DNA from: a virus
IMG/VR virus record: IMGVR_UViG_3300030419_003212
Span: 2,202 to 28,926 of that record
Length of the DNA: 26,725 nt
Direction: 5' to 3' (one strand)
Below the pieces are notes generated by a model. The model was not told the DNA's origin. It worked only from the letters and a program-made list of their open reading frames with translations, and did not search any database. A program made the translations under genes and the position numbers. Every line of letters starts with the position of its first letter. Within the stretch, counting starts at the first letter, position 1. Shown here one piece after another: positions 1 to 7,503 of this stretch.

Positions 1-578
1 GCAGCAGTTCCACTACCACTACCTGGTATTACTAAGTAGGCATAAGAACCATCCTGGAATGGAGATTGTATACCATTGTTACCAAAGTCTTTCTTGAAGT
101 CAAGTGCTCCAACTTCTGAATTACCATCATAAGCAACAGAAGTTTCGAGGTTCATCCAACCACCTTGTGTAGCATCGTCATCGTCTGAGGCTGTTGAGAA
201 CACATAAACAAATTCTGATAAATCAGAAGTATATGATACTTTCTGATCAAGAATTGTTTCAATGTATGCTTCAAGAGCTTCGTCTGTGAGTTGACCTTCA
301 CTTAGATCAATACCACCTACTGCAACGTCATATTTTTCCTGACCTGGGAAACGACCTTTACCTTCTTCAGATACTGCTTGGTTATAATAGTTGTTAGCCA
401 CTGTAAGAATTTTGTCGATGTTTGCCATTGATTTCTTTTCTTTTGCACCAGCGCCTACTTGACCAAACTTTGGAGCCGCCGTTGTAGCTAAAGTAGCCAT
501 CATGGCTGTAGTGACAGCAAATTCAGCAAGTGAATTTCCTCTGTTACTCTTTAGTTTTTTGATTAGGTTAATGAACAT
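1..578 (-). CDS. Type IV prepilin-like protein, 3' end outside window
   Basis: This reading frame stays open from the start at 578 to the window edge (192 codons seen). The start has a strong ribosome binding site, GGAGG seven bases before the ATG. The N-terminus looks like a class III prepilin: a short basic leader (residues 1-14, ending KSNRG), then N-S-L-A-E, so Gly is at -1 and Glu at +5 of the predicted mature protein. A hydrophobic stretch follows to about residue 36. Prepilin peptidase would cut after Gly14, and the hydrophobic helix would anchor the pilin in the membrane or pack into a filament. The rest is a soluble domain with an acidic DDDD loop near residue 136. It follows the tail tube gene in the same direction but is separated by a gap with two palindromes. 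Codon use has more C-ending codons than many neighbours, resembling the capsid gene. The prepilin signature is seen directly; a role in host pilus function or infection is inference. It could be a virion protein with a chance match. Confidence 0.7.
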   Translation of the reverse strand, partial: MFINLIKKLKSNRGNSLAEFAVTTAMMATLATTAAPKFGQVGAGAKEKKSMANIDKILTVANNYYNQAVSEEGKGRFPGQEKYDVAVGGIDLSEGQLTDEALEAYIETILDQKVSYTSDLSEFVYVFSTASDDDDATQGGWMNLETSVAYDGNSEVGALDFKKDFGNNGIQSPFQDGSYAYLVIPGSGSGTA

Positions 579-662
579 TTCAGTTCCTCCATACTCACTA
601 ATTGATTTTATTATCAATTGCGTGTATATAAGTAAGAACTAAAGTTCAAAACATTTTTAGGA

Positions 663-678
663 TATGCACTAGTGCATA
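663..678. repeat. Palindrome 1, TATGCA-CTAG-TGCATA
   Basis: A perfect 16-bp palindrome with half-sites TATGCA/TGCATA. It shares these half-sites with the palindrome at 692-709, and the two centres are 30 bp apart. It could be an operator for a dimeric regulator. Confidence 0.6.
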
Positions 679-691
679 AAGTCTTGAGATT

Positions 692-709
692 GTATGCAAT
701 ATTGCATAC
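692..709. repeat. Palindrome 2, GTATGCA-ATAT-TGCATAC
   Basis: A perfect 18-bp palindrome whose outer half-sites match the palindrome at 663-678 while its four central bases differ. Conserved arms with a free centre are typical of a protein binding site rather than a random repeat. Confidence 0.6.
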
Positions 710-732
710 TTTTGGGTTAGCTTATCGTAGAA

Positions 733-1221
733 TTAGAACTGTAAGATAGCGTAGTCGTATCTAAGAGTAAGTGAAATTTCTACAGGAGAGCTGTCTTCAA
801 AAGACATATCACCAAAATTTGCTGACTGTATGAAAGCTCCTTTTAATGTCCACTCTTCTATTATGTCACCTACCGGACCAAGTACGTTAAATGTAATATC
901 TTTCTTATAAAAGTCTGAATATCCATCACGACCAGTCACTGATTCGTGTCCTAAACGAATCCATTCAAGAACAGCCTGAGATGCAGAAGGTACTATTGGA
1001 TCGTATAATGTTATTTCTAAAGTTTCCCATGTCGCTTTACCCTTAACGTAACGCTTTACGTTCATGTGGTGTAATTCAACCTCTTCAAATGAGATAGTTG
1101 GTCTATTAATCGCTTTTATCATATAAGCAGGGATACCATCGATCTGCATGATAAACCGATTTTTGAGCTTTGGCTCAAAGGGTGTAAACATTATGTCATT
1201 TGCATCAACTAAATCAGGCAT
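733..1221 (-). CDS. 19: Tail tube protein, gp19-like
   Basis: This 162-residue protein has the length of T4 gp19 (163). Gp19 stacks in rings to form the inner tail tube inside the contractile sheath, through which DNA passes. The start M-P-D-L-V-D, the early F-x-P-x-x-K-N-R-F-I segment, the central W-E-T-L-E-I-T-L-Y-D-P and a C-terminal beta strand ending R-Y-D-Y-A are typical of T4-family tube proteins. AGGAG lies seven bases before the start. It directly follows the two sheath genes, the same sheath-then-tube order as T4 18-19. Confidence 0.92.
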   Translation of the reverse strand: MPDLVDANDIMFTPFEPKLKNRFIMQIDGIPAYMIKAINRPTISFEEVELHHMNVKRYVKGKATWETLEITLYDPIVPSASQAVLEWIRLGHESVTGRDGYSDFYKKDITFNVLGPVGDIIEEWTLKGAFIQSANFGDMSFEDSSPVEISLTLRYDYAILQF

Positions 1222-1257
1222 TTAATTTCTCCTACATAGGTTATATTCTTGTTCATA

Positions 1258-1265
1258 TATAAATA
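1258..1265. promoter_or_regulatory. TATAAATA octamer upstream of the tail tube gene
   Basis: An exact T4-late-promoter octamer lies 37 bases before the tail tube start. It reads TATAAATA on the plus strand, opposite to the gene. On the coding strand the sequence is TATTTATA within an A/T run. Confidence 0.35.
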
Positions 1266-1292
1266 TAAATTAATCAAAAAAATACCCATAAA

Positions 1293-3605
1293 TTATTCAG
1301 GGAACGTAGCCCCTGTTGGTTGTAATGTGAAATCAAGCACTATAAATTCTGCCGTCCTCGTTGGTTGTACAAATATTTGTCCATACAAGATATTTCTATC
1401 TACTAAGTCTGGTGTGTTATTGGATGCATCCATAACAACCCTAAATGCTGTTAATCCTGAATTGGATTGTACTTGTTCCATATATGGATTAACTATACTT
1501 AGAAACTGCTGTCTTGTTTTAGAATTATTTTGTTCAAAAACTAGAAACCTACTTGTGCTTGCTATAAACTTCTTCAAAGTAATAAGTAACCTACGAACAT
1601 TTACACGATCCACTGCGGATGCTTTTTTCTGTAATGTCTTTTGACCCCATACACAAACTCCCTGTCCTGGGAATATCGCTATAGGATTAACGTTGCTTTC
1701 ATAGAGTGTATCTCTTGCTGAGTGAGTAAGTTTTCTTTCAACTTGCTGCACTGAATCTATAATACCTCTATTCAAACCTGCTGGTGCAAACCATTGTTGA
1801 CCAACTCTATCGTTAAAAGAGTAAACTCCTGCTATTACAACAGAAGGTGGTACCCACACGCCTCCAACTACTGGATCGTTTACTTGTACCCATGGATAAT
1901 ACATTGCTGCATAACTTGAATCTCTGCCTTCAGCTTCACCAGTTGCTGTCGTTATAGCTGAATCGTAAAATACTGGATCTGCTACTACAAAGGTATCACC
2001 TCTATTTTCAGCAGTTTCAATTGCTCTGCTTAGAATAGTTCCACCACCGGTTCCGGCATCTACTACACCTGGAAGTAGAATCAAGTTGACATCATATTCA
2101 TCTTGGTTTCCAAGTAACTTAATAGCGTCTATATAAGCATCTTGTCCGCTACCAGCTACATTAAGGTTTAAACCTTGTGAATTTGTGTCTGCAATTTTAT
2201 CATAAAAATTCTTAGGATGTTGAACGGTACCATCACTTCCACCACTAAAACTACCACCAAATGAACCACTATTGGATCCACTAAAGAATGTTGGTAATGA
2301 TCCAGATAATGAATTAGTTCTGAGATTACCGTTCTCGTCAAGATAATCTACTGTGGTATTCATTACTTCAACTCTAACATATTTAGATTGATTTGGGAAA
2401 GATCCACTTAGTGTTAAGTATGGATCATCTGTTCCACTACCCCTAAGTACCATCTTTTGATCACCAATTCTTTTAGCAATATAATTTGTTGAATTTGGAT
2501 CTAACGATAGGTTTCTATAACTTTCAAGCGTTTGCTTTTTCTTAGTTATATCATCACCACTACGTATTGCTAAAGAAAATGTACCTTTCTTTTGATTTAA
2601 TGACGAAATCTCGTATCTTAAATTATTGGATGAACCAGATAGTAATAATCCTTCATCACCACCATGTAAATCAACACCGTTACCACTATTTAATATTTCA
2701 CCATCAGCATGTGTGTGTAACTTGAATACTACCTGATCAGTGTGTTCAGCTCCATCATATCTTAATGATCCCAATCCAGTAACTAGCTGATCACCTTTAA
2801 ATGAACCAGTCATAACTGAAGATGTGTGGAATGTAAATACTGTATCGCTAGTGCCTCTCATTCCATGTCCATATGAAATGTCTGTTTCACCACCAACACT
2901 TCCAGTCAAACCTACAACAAATGCTCCGTCACTACTAGCTGACAAATGACTAAGCTGGTGTAATGATTGACTATTGTTGATAGCATCTCTTAGTGCGGCG
3001 GCTGCAAAAATTCCAGTACCTGCGGCACCACCATCTGCTGATGCTGTCATTACGTGAATAAGATTAGCTGTATTGCTATTTAAATTTTGATGTGAACCAG
3101 TAAATACAAAATCGACTTTAGTAACTGCTCCAAGTCTAGCATCTGATGATGTAACTGCCAACTTAATAGCATCTTGTGTCCAAGCCGCACTTGATGTACC
3201 GGCGTCATATCCACCACCTAATGTTATAGATCCAGATCCTTTTGTTAATCTAGAATTAGATTCACCAATTACAAATGGATCGTTAGAAGCTGATATTTCA
3301 GCTGATGCACCACTATATGATCCAGCAAGGACTCTAACAACTGTTAATACACTACCATTTTTTAAGTATTCTCTTGCAGCTAATGAAGTCATGTACTGAT
3401 AATCAGCACTACCACTCTCAAAAACATCACCAAATATTTGCTGATATTCACTATAGCTACTCACTTGTGTTGGTATTCCGGCAGGTCCTCTAACTGTTGG
3501 ACCAATTATTGCCGCTCCTATATCACCAACTCCAGCTGGTAAAAACGTTTGGTCTATCTCATTTGTAAATACACCGGGGCTTACTACTTTTTCACTTGAT
3601 GGCAT
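1293..3605 (-). CDS. 18: Tail sheath protein paralogue 2 with large insertion, gp18-like
   Basis: A 770-residue contractile tail sheath protein. Its first 24 residues are identical to those of the neighbour at 3625-5514, and its C-terminal part is very similar (E-R-K-L-T-H-S, L-Y-E-S-N-V-N-P-I, F-P-G-Q-G-x-C-V-W-G-Q-K-T-L-Q-K-K, ending Q-P-T-G-A-T-F-P-E). The main difference is about 160 extra residues between roughly 103 and 293, rich in Gly, Ser, Thr and Ala, in the region that decorates the sheath surface in T4 gp18. T4 gp18 has 659 residues, so this copy is long. Only 19 bases separate it from the first sheath gene, so the pair is probably a tandem duplication on one transcript. Whether both enter the same tail or alternate is unknown. 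Confidence 0.9.
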   Translation of the reverse strand: MPSSEKVVSPGVFTNEIDQTFLPAGVGDIGAAIIGPTVRGPAGIPTQVSSYSEYQQIFGDVFESGSADYQYMTSLAAREYLKNGSVLTVVRVLAGSYSGASAEISASNDPFVIGESNSRLTKGSGSITLGGGYDAGTSSAAWTQDAIKLAVTSSDARLGAVTKVDFVFTGSHQNLNSNTANLIHVMTASADGGAAGTGIFAAAALRDAINNSQSLHQLSHLSASSDGAFVVGLTGSVGGETDISYGHGMRGTSDTVFTFHTSSVMTGSFKGDQLVTGLGSLRYDGAEHTDQVVFKLHTHADGEILNSGNGVDLHGGDEGLLLSGSSNNLRYEISSLNQKKGTFSLAIRSGDDITKKKQTLESYRNLSLDPNSTNYIAKRIGDQKMVLRGSGTDDPYLTLSGSFPNQSKYVRVEVMNTTVDYLDENGNLRTNSLSGSLPTFFSGSNSGSFGGSFSGGSDGTVQHPKNFYDKIADTNSQGLNLNVAGSGQDAYIDAIKLLGNQDEYDVNLILLPGVVDAGTGGGTILSRAIETAENRGDTFVVADPVFYDSAITTATGEAEGRDSSYAAMYYPWVQVNDPVVGGVWVPPSVVIAGVYSFNDRVGQQWFAPAGLNRGIIDSVQQVERKLTHSARDTLYESNVNPIAIFPGQGVCVWGQKTLQKKASAVDRVNVRRLLITLKKFIASTSRFLVFEQNNSKTRQQFLSIVNPYMEQVQSNSGLTAFRVVMDASNNTPDLVDRNILYGQIFVQPTRTAEFIVLDFTLQPTGATFPE

Positions 3606-3624
3606 GTTAGTTTCCTATATTATC

Positions 3625-5514
3625 TTATTCAGGGAATGTTGCACCTGTAGGTTGAATTGTAAAATCAAGTACTATGAATTCAGCTGTTCTTGTAGGCTGT
3701 AAGAATATTTGACCGTATAGTATGTTTCTATCTACTAAATCTGGTGTGTTATTCGTTTCATCCATCACAACTCTGAATGCATTCAAGCCTGAATTAGATT
3801 GCACTTGCTCTAAGTAAGGATTTACTATTGCTAAGAAACGTTTCCTTGTTGAAGCATTGTTTTGCTCAAACACTAAGAATCTTGAAGAACTCGCAATAAA
3901 CTTCTTGACTCTAATCATTAATCGTCTTACATTTACCCTATCCAATGCTGAAGATTTCTTCTGTAATGTCTTTTGACCCCATACACAAATTCCTTGTCCA
4001 GGAAATGTTGCTATTGGATTTACATTAGATTCATATAATGTGTCTCTATTAGAATGTGTTAGCTTACGTTCAACTTGAACAGCCACATCAATTCCACCTC
4101 TGTTTAATCCAGCAGGAGCAAACCAAGGATGAGCTACTTTATCATTAAATGCAAATATACCACCCATTACTACTGATGGTGGTACCCAAACGCTTTTGTT
4201 CAAGTCTGGATCTGCTATTTGAACCCAAGGATAATACATTGCTGAATAACTTGAGTCTCTACCTTCTGCTTCACTAGTCGCAGTAGTTATAGCTGCATCA
4301 TAGAAAGTTGGATCTGCGATAACAAATGCATCTGATCTGTTTTCACACATATCGATTGCTTTTGTAATCAATTGTCCACAACCTGATCCATTATCGATGA
4401 GTCCGGGCATTAACACTAAGTTGATATCATACTCATCTTGGTTACCTAATAAGTTAATAGCATCTTGATATGCTGAAAATCCTCTACCAGTGTTTGAAGA
4501 TGAACCACCAGACAAATCGTATCCTTGTGAATTATCATCTGTTATTTTTTCATAAAAATTAACAGCAGAATCATCACCTTGTTGAGTTCCTAATGAATCA
4601 AATCCTATCCATCCATCTGATCCACCTGTGAACGATCCACTATTGATACCTGGAAGTGATCCAGTAATTACAGCGTGACCAGCCGCGTTAGTTGTAATAT
4701 TTCCATTTGCATCTAAATATCCTGCAGTATCTTTTAATACTTCAACTCTAACGTATTTAGATTTGTTTGGATGTGATCCACTTAACTGTAGATATGGTTC
4801 TGTTGTTCCGCTATCTTTTAATGTTAATGATTGATCACCAATTATTTTTGCAATATAATTTGGTTCTCGTGGATCGAGTGATACATTATTCCAAGTCTCA
4901 AGAGTTTGCTTTCTCTTATGTGTATCATTACCACGTCTAATTAATAGAGTGAAAGTACCTTTCTTAGGATTAACAGTTGATATTTCCCATCTCAAATTAT
5001 TAGCTGAACCGGACTTATTTAAATTTGATGTTGTAAGATCATTACCTTCATAACCACCAGTACCTGGACGTGCTCCATTTAGAATTGATCCGTGTGATAT
5101 GGTATGTAGTTTAAAAGAATTTTGATCTGCTGCATCCCAATCTGTTGCTGTAGAACTTCCGGTGTTATACTGAGTACCTGAAGGTCCTATACTACCAGTT
5201 GGAATATTTGCTTCTGCAGTGCTGTAAGCACCATCCAGTATTCTTACTACTGTTAATGAAGCTCCATGCTTTAAATATTCTCTCGCTGTATACGATGTTA
5301 AATAAGAGTAGTAACCACTACCACTTTTGAATGTGTCTCCAAAAGTTTGTTGATATTCTGCATAATTTGTTACTACAGTTGGTATTCCAGCAGGGCCTTT
5401 AACTGTTGGTCCGATTAGAGCTGCTCCAATGTCCCCTACCGCCGCTGGTAAAAATGTTTGATCTATTTCGTTAGTAAATACGCCAGGACTTACTACCTTT
5501 TCACTTGAGGGCAT
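3625..5514 (-). CDS. 18: Tail sheath protein paralogue 1, gp18-like
   Basis: A 629-residue contractile sheath protein, close to T4 gp18 in length (659). The N-terminal segment S-P-G-V-F-T-N-E-I-D and the conserved C-terminal third, with N-x-L-Y-G-Q-I-F and P-T-R-T-A-E-F-I-V-L-D-F, are hallmark sheath sequences used in ring-to-ring contacts. Sheath subunits wrap the tube and contract to drive it into the host. It is the first of two adjacent sheath genes and is the more compact version. Upstream is a TATAAATA-bearing gap with a possible terminator, so this gene likely opens a sheath-sheath-tube operon. Confidence 0.92.
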   Translation of the reverse strand: MPSSEKVVSPGVFTNEIDQTFLPAAVGDIGAALIGPTVKGPAGIPTVVTNYAEYQQTFGDTFKSGSGYYSYLTSYTAREYLKHGASLTVVRILDGAYSTAEANIPTGSIGPSGTQYNTGSSTATDWDAADQNSFKLHTISHGSILNGARPGTGGYEGNDLTTSNLNKSGSANNLRWEISTVNPKKGTFTLLIRRGNDTHKRKQTLETWNNVSLDPREPNYIAKIIGDQSLTLKDSGTTEPYLQLSGSHPNKSKYVRVEVLKDTAGYLDANGNITTNAAGHAVITGSLPGINSGSFTGGSDGWIGFDSLGTQQGDDSAVNFYEKITDDNSQGYDLSGGSSSNTGRGFSAYQDAINLLGNQDEYDINLVLMPGLIDNGSGCGQLITKAIDMCENRSDAFVIADPTFYDAAITTATSEAEGRDSSYSAMYYPWVQIADPDLNKSVWVPPSVVMGGIFAFNDKVAHPWFAPAGLNRGGIDVAVQVERKLTHSNRDTLYESNVNPIATFPGQGICVWGQKTLQKKSSALDRVNVRRLMIRVKKFIASSSRFLVFEQNNASTRKRFLAIVNPYLEQVQSNSGLNAFRVVMDETNNTPDLVDRNILYGQIFLQPTRTAEFIVLDFTIQPTGATFPE

Positions 5515-5574
5515 GCTTAGTCTCCTTTAATAATTTTTGTTTGATAAGTATATAGAATGGTCCGTTTCATCACA

Positions 5575-5582
5575 TATAAATA
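5575..5582. promoter_or_regulatory. TATAAATA octamer upstream of sheath gene 1
   Basis: It lies 61 bases before the sheath start and reads TATAAATA on the plus strand, opposite to the gene. It sits in the dyad CATAT-AA-ATATG. A one-mismatch octamer in the coding direction (CATAAATA) lies further upstream, at about 5607-5614. Confidence 0.3.
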
Positions 5583-5584
5583 TG

Positions 5585-5615
5585 ATAAAAAAAACAAAAC
5601 CATATATATTTATGG
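5585..5615 (-). terminator. Possible terminator before the sheath operon
   Basis: On the minus strand a short 5-bp stem (CCATA/TATGG, 5600-5615) is followed by a long T-rich run, the complement of the A-rich stretch at 5587-5599. The stem is weak, but the T-tract fits a rho-independent terminator for the gene at 5632-5943. Confidence 0.35.
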
Positions 5616-5631
5616 ATTTACACTAAACTTT

Positions 5632-5943
5632 TTAAGTAGTTTCTGAAGTGTCTGGCTCTATATCTGTAGGTTTGTTAGGTGTAAACTCTCCGGTCTGAGG
5701 ATTTAGAACTCCTTGACCGTATTTTTCATTTACTACCTTAACAAATGCTGCTTCATCTTGCTGTGTTTTTTCAAATGCTTGTCTAACTTCGTCTTCCATA
5801 GCATCTAATTCTCCCATCCTTTGTTCTGTTTGGATTCTTTGAACAGCAATCTGTCCTAGACTATTTTGATGTTGTACATACTGATTTTGAAAAGCTGCGA
5901 TTTGTTCCATCTCTTCTTTTTCAAATTTAACTGGTTCAGCCAT
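5632..5943 (-). CDS. Small coiled-coil protein upstream of the sheath genes
   Basis: A 103-residue acidic protein. Residues 5-70 are almost entirely helical and Glu/Gln-rich with heptad-like spacing, which suggests a coiled coil. They are followed by the turn-rich segment Y-G-x-G-V-L-N-P-Q-T-G-E-F-T-P and a disordered acidic tail. From memory, similar small proteins (helical domain, then K-Y-G-x-G-x-L-x-P-x-T-G) are common in marine T4-like phages without known function. Its position next to the tail genes suggests an assembly or chaperone role, but that is inference. A correctly oriented TATAAATA lies 28 bases upstream. Confidence 0.75.
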   Translation of the reverse strand: MAEPVKFEKEEMEQIAAFQNQYVQHQNSLGQIAVQRIQTEQRMGELDAMEDEVRQAFEKTQQDEAAFVKVVNEKYGQGVLNPQTGEFTPNKPTDIEPDTSETT

Positions 5944-5970
5944 AATAAGTAACCTCCGTATTTTTGTTTA

Positions 5971-5978
5971 TATTTATA
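5971..5978 (-). promoter_or_regulatory. T4-type late promoter octamer in the coding direction
   Basis: The minus strand reads TATAAATA 28 bases before the start at 5943, in the correct orientation and at a normal distance for a T4 late promoter. It is the only one of six intergenic octamers that points toward its gene. Confidence 0.5.
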
Positions 5979-5991
5979 TATATAACCATAT

Positions 5992-6852
5992 TTATTTTTT
6001 CGTCTGATAATCTGAGGCATTTCCCTCGTAACCAAAGCTAACCTTTCTTGGTGTGAGTATTTTGCTCATCTCTGCTGATTTACCAAAAAGATTATCTGTA
6101 AATTCTGGTATCATATATCCTTTGATTGTTATTGATAATTCATTTTTTATAATTCTTTCTCCGGCACTATCCATTTCAGATGCATCTGATATGTCTCCTT
6201 CTAGCGCTGACAATAATTTGTATTTAGTTGAATCTCCAAAATATGTTTCTAAGTGCTCAACCCATAAATCTATAAGATCAGCCATTTGATCCATATATGC
6301 CGTGAACATCATTATATTGTAAGAAACTACTACAAAATCTGGCATTCCTGTTGCAATTAATTCCATACTTGGTTTTGCACCAGTTTGTACTGAAAATTTG
6401 TCATAATGATTTTTCTTAGACCACTTATTACCTCGTATAACAGATATAAACTCTCCTCTAACATCGTGATCAAATGATAGTGGTAAGTCTGGATTCATAG
6501 ATAACCCAGTTCGACGTATCATCATTAATGGTAATATTATACTATTGTTATTATCTCGCAACACTCCATTTGCTCTAACAGATTTCCATCTCTCTTCATT
6601 TCCATACAATACCGGACACTTAACAACTTCTCCAGCTTCTCTAACAGTAGGCTTCATTATATTTTTTATATGTGACATTACTGTGGTATCGATGTCCTTA
6701 ATACCTATACTCAATCCTCTACCAAAATTTAGACCTGGATTGGCTCTTTCAGATCTATTTCCAATTTCAGTATTACGAAATGATCGTTGTGCGGCCCTAT
6801 CAACTGATCCTCCTGCTACTATTGATCTGTTAGTTATTGGTTTAACTGCCAC
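5992..6852 (-). CDS. Probable tail terminator / sheath stabiliser, gp15-like
   Basis: A 286-residue protein, close to T4 gp15 (272), which caps the tail and joins it to the neck. Features that fit are an aromatic-rich middle (Y-D-K-F-S-V-Q-T-G), a strand V-V-V-S-Y-N-I-M-M-F-T-A-Y-M-D-Q-M followed by a helix (L-I-D-L-W-V-E-H-L), and a late strand E-L-S-I-T-I-K-G-Y-M-I-P, a layout typical of tail-completion proteins. It lies between the neck genes and the sheath genes, as gene 15 does in T4. The N-terminal 45 residues are polar and probably flexible. I rely on layout and context more than on an exact motif; another neck or tail-completion protein is possible. Confidence 0.6.
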   Translation of the reverse strand: MAVKPITNRSIVAGGSVDRAAQRSFRNTEIGNRSERANPGLNFGRGLSIGIKDIDTTVMSHIKNIMKPTVREAGEVVKCPVLYGNEERWKSVRANGVLRDNNNSIILPLMMIRRTGLSMNPDLPLSFDHDVRGEFISVIRGNKWSKKNHYDKFSVQTGAKPSMELIATGMPDFVVVSYNIMMFTAYMDQMADLIDLWVEHLETYFGDSTKYKLLSALEGDISDASEMDSAGERIIKNELSITIKGYMIPEFTDNLFGKSAEMSKILTPRKVSFGYEGNASDYQTKK

Positions 6853-7210
6853 GATGTCCTCTCCTCAACGCACGTAATTTTTGACTCTTTGTCATTACCT
6901 TTCCTTCATAGACATCCGACTCTACTGCATTCTTATCTACGTTTGAGATAGCAATCTCTCTTTTTATATCAACTTCCACTGGTGCTGTTCTCATAGATTT
7001 ACCATTTGTAATTTTTCCCGCGATTGCGTTAGCTAATTGATTTATATCAATGTTTGGTTGTTGTGGTGGTAATGGTTTGCTATCACCATACACACTCATA
7101 TCCTCTTCTACAATAGTATGTTGTGGTGCTCTTTTAACAATAGGTTTTGGTGGTGGATTTCCAGATGTCCTAACAATTCGTTTAGCTCCTGTAAGTGGTT
7201 GAACAGCCAT
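6842..7210 (-). CDS. Unrecognised small protein with a KLRALRR C-terminus
   Basis: A 122-residue basic, proline-rich protein that I do not recognise. The first half is low-complexity (P-P-P-K-P, L-P-P-Q-Q-P-N) and likely disordered. It is followed by a short helix I-N-Q-L-A-N-A-I-A and a basic end with K-L-R-A-L-R-R. The same seven residues end the membrane protein at 17761-18066. The gene overlaps the gp15-like gene by 11 bases and shares one base with the preceding gene, so translation is probably coupled. Confidence 0.65.
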   Translation of the reverse strand: MAVQPLTGAKRIVRTSGNPPPKPIVKRAPQHTIVEEDMSVYGDSKPLPPQQPNIDINQLANAIAGKITNGKSMRTAPVEVDIKREIAISNVDKNAVESDVYEGKVMTKSQKLRALRRGHRGS

Positions 7211-7503
7211 TAAGTAAACCTCTCTTTACCAGTTCCACCTAATTTTCGTTGTATGTATCCTTGTGCCCATTTACCAGCTTTTCTTAGAATGTGAGTTCCT
7301 GTATCTACTATATAGTTAGCACCTTTGCCTTTTACGATCAAATAATAATCATGCTTTTTAATTCCGTGCTTCTTTCCAATAGAATGACGATCAGCCTCAC
7401 TACTACGATAAAGTCCAACAGATCTGCCACCTTTTAATCGAGCGGTGCCTACATACTCATCACCTACAGCCATTCGTTCTAATAAATCTTTTAATTTTAC
7501 CAT
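7210..7503 (-). CDS. Small basic protein with capsid-targeting-like leader
   Basis: A 97-residue basic protein. It begins M-V-K-L-K-D-L-L-E, matching the leader shared by the block at 14.4-22.3 kb and ending in L-L-E, a potential gp21 protease site. The body has a compact beta-rich look (Y-V-G-T-A-R-L-K-G-G-R-S-V-G-L-Y) and a basic C-terminus. No enzyme motif is evident. If the leader works as in T4 internal proteins, it is packed in the prohead and trimmed after Glu9. It is the only such gene located among the neck and tail genes. It overlaps the preceding gene by 7 bases and ends in a TAATG overlap. Confidence 0.65.
   Translation of the reverse strand: MVKLKDLLERMAVGDEYVGTARLKGGRSVGLYRSSEADRHSIGKKHGIKKHDYYLIVKGKGANYIVDTGTHILRKAGKWAQGYIQRKLGGTGKERFT

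Larger units (their letters stand above)
579..732. promoter_or_regulatory. Intergenic control region before the prepilin-like gene
   Basis: This 154-base gap is one of the longest in the window. It holds two perfect palindromes (663-678 and 692-709) and, closer to the gene on the minus strand, a weak sigma70-like pair: TTGAAC (644-649) and TATACA (623-628), separated by 15 bases. The 15-base spacing is shorter than the usual 17, so the promoter is only a candidate. No T-tract follows either palindrome on the minus strand, so they do not look like ordinary rho-independent terminators of the tail tube gene. Confidence 0.35.

Noticed and set aside
1249-1644. Plus-strand open frame of 131 codons
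   Set aside because: It runs antisense through the conserved end of sheath gene 2, has low-complexity composition and no ribosome binding site context; a shadow of the sheath gene.
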